Assembly (NCBI GenBank): GCA_015655255.1
Contig: JAATFJ010000015.1
Location: forward strand, 1 to 5,455
Direction: 5' to 3'
Origin: Actinomycetales bacterium
GTDB taxonomy: Bacteria; Actinomycetota; Actinomycetes; Actinomycetales; Microbacteriaceae
DNA length: 5,455 nucleotides
In this document: piece by piece, positions 5,114-5,455 of the stretch
How the letters are laid out: the number at the start of each line of letters is the position of its first letter
Position numbering within the stretch: position 1 is the first letter of the stretch
Position numbers and translations under genes: made by a program
Notes under the pieces: model-generated
Told to the model about the DNA's origin: nothing
The model's input: only the letters and a program-made list of their open reading frames with translations
The model's database searches: none

Positions 5114-5455
5114 ATGTCCGCACCCGAACTGGACCCCGCACGGCAGTGGATCGTCGTCGACACCGATACCGGGATCGACGACGCGCACGCCCTGCTCTAT
5201 CTGCTCGCGCAGCCCGATGTGGAGATCCTCGGCATCACCACGATCTACGGGAACTGCTCCGTGGAGGACTCCGCCCGTAACGTCGCCTACGTCCTGGACG
5301 TCGCGGGCGCCACGGGTATCCCGATCTATGGCGGCGCCGATCGCCCCCTGGAGGGCGAGGCGTCGATCGCGTGGTTCGTGCACGGCCACGACGGTCTGGG
5401 CGACCGTGGTCTCGTGCGCCCGGAGCCGCAGCTCGCGCCGGAGAGCGCGGCCGAC
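5114..5455 (+). CDS. Nucleoside hydrolase, inosine-uridine preferring type (3' end outside window)
   Basis: 114 codons are visible, open to the window edge. The family is usually about 310-330 residues, so about two-thirds is missing. The N-terminal signature VVDTDTGIDDAHAL (14-27) carries the calcium- and ribose-binding aspartates. Asp18, Asp22 and Asp23 correspond to Asp10, Asp14 and Asp15 of the Crithidia enzyme. Further family marks are TTIYGNCSVEDSARNVAYVL (42-61), IPIYGGADRPL (69-79) and HGHDGLGD (90-97). These enzymes hydrolyse the N-glycosidic bond of nucleosides to ribose and base in the cytoplasm. The canonical D-x-D-P-G reads D-T-D-T-G here, a change seen in divergent members. It starts 14 bp after the AhpD-like gene with no clear ribosome site, so reinitiation or a separate weak start is possible. 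Whether it belongs to the oxygenase cluster or opens a nucleoside-salvage block cannot be told. Confidence 0.92.
   Translation, partial: MSAPELDPARQWIVVDTDTGIDDAHALLYLLAQPDVEILGITTIYGNCSVEDSARNVAYVLDVAGATGIPIYGGADRPLEGEASIAWFVHGHDGLGDRGLVRPEPQLAPESAAD

Overview
The window is GC-rich, densely coding DNA, almost certainly chromosomal DNA of a high-GC actinobacterium. Gene style (strong G/C third-position bias, ATGA start/stop overlaps, a leaderless-type promoter) and protein flavour suggest a Microbacteriaceae-like organism such as Microbacterium or Leucobacter, but the genus is inference. All genes lie on the + strand. No RNA gene, insertion sequence, CRISPR array or replication element is visible.

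Layout. Positions 1-4058 hold four tightly packed oxidoreductase genes. First is the C-terminal two-thirds of a DszC/SfnB-type flavin monooxygenase with the acyl-CoA dehydrogenase fold. Next is a full-length luciferase-like (LLM) flavin oxidoreductase, then a short and degenerate LLM relative, then a full-length LLM enzyme of the NtaA/SnaA/DszA type. Junctions are 4-bp overlaps or a 19-bp gap, each with a good Shine-Dalgarno sequence, so one translationally coupled operon is likely. An 83-bp gap follows. It holds an 11-bp perfect GC-only inverted repeat, a tandem 8-bp direct repeat, and a -10-like TAGCCT placed exactly for a leaderless transcript. Then come a flavin reductase (4142-4723), an AhpD/carboxymuconolactone decarboxylase-like protein (4758-5099) and the start of a nucleoside hydrolase (5114 to the window end).

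How it fits together (inference). The flavin reductase would supply reduced FMN to the monooxygenases upstream. The acyl-CoA dehydrogenase-fold and TIM-barrel enzymes would oxidise one or more organic substrates in sequence, as DszC then DszA do in dibenzothiophene desulfurisation, or as in sulfone/sulfonate scavenging. The AhpD-like protein keeps the Glu/Cys/Cys/His active-site spacing and could clear peroxide leaked by uncoupled flavin chemistry. The substrate cannot be read from the sequence. The most unusual elements are the shrunken LLM homologue, which looks like a non-catalytic partner, and the structured intergenic region that appears to split or control the two halves of the cluster.
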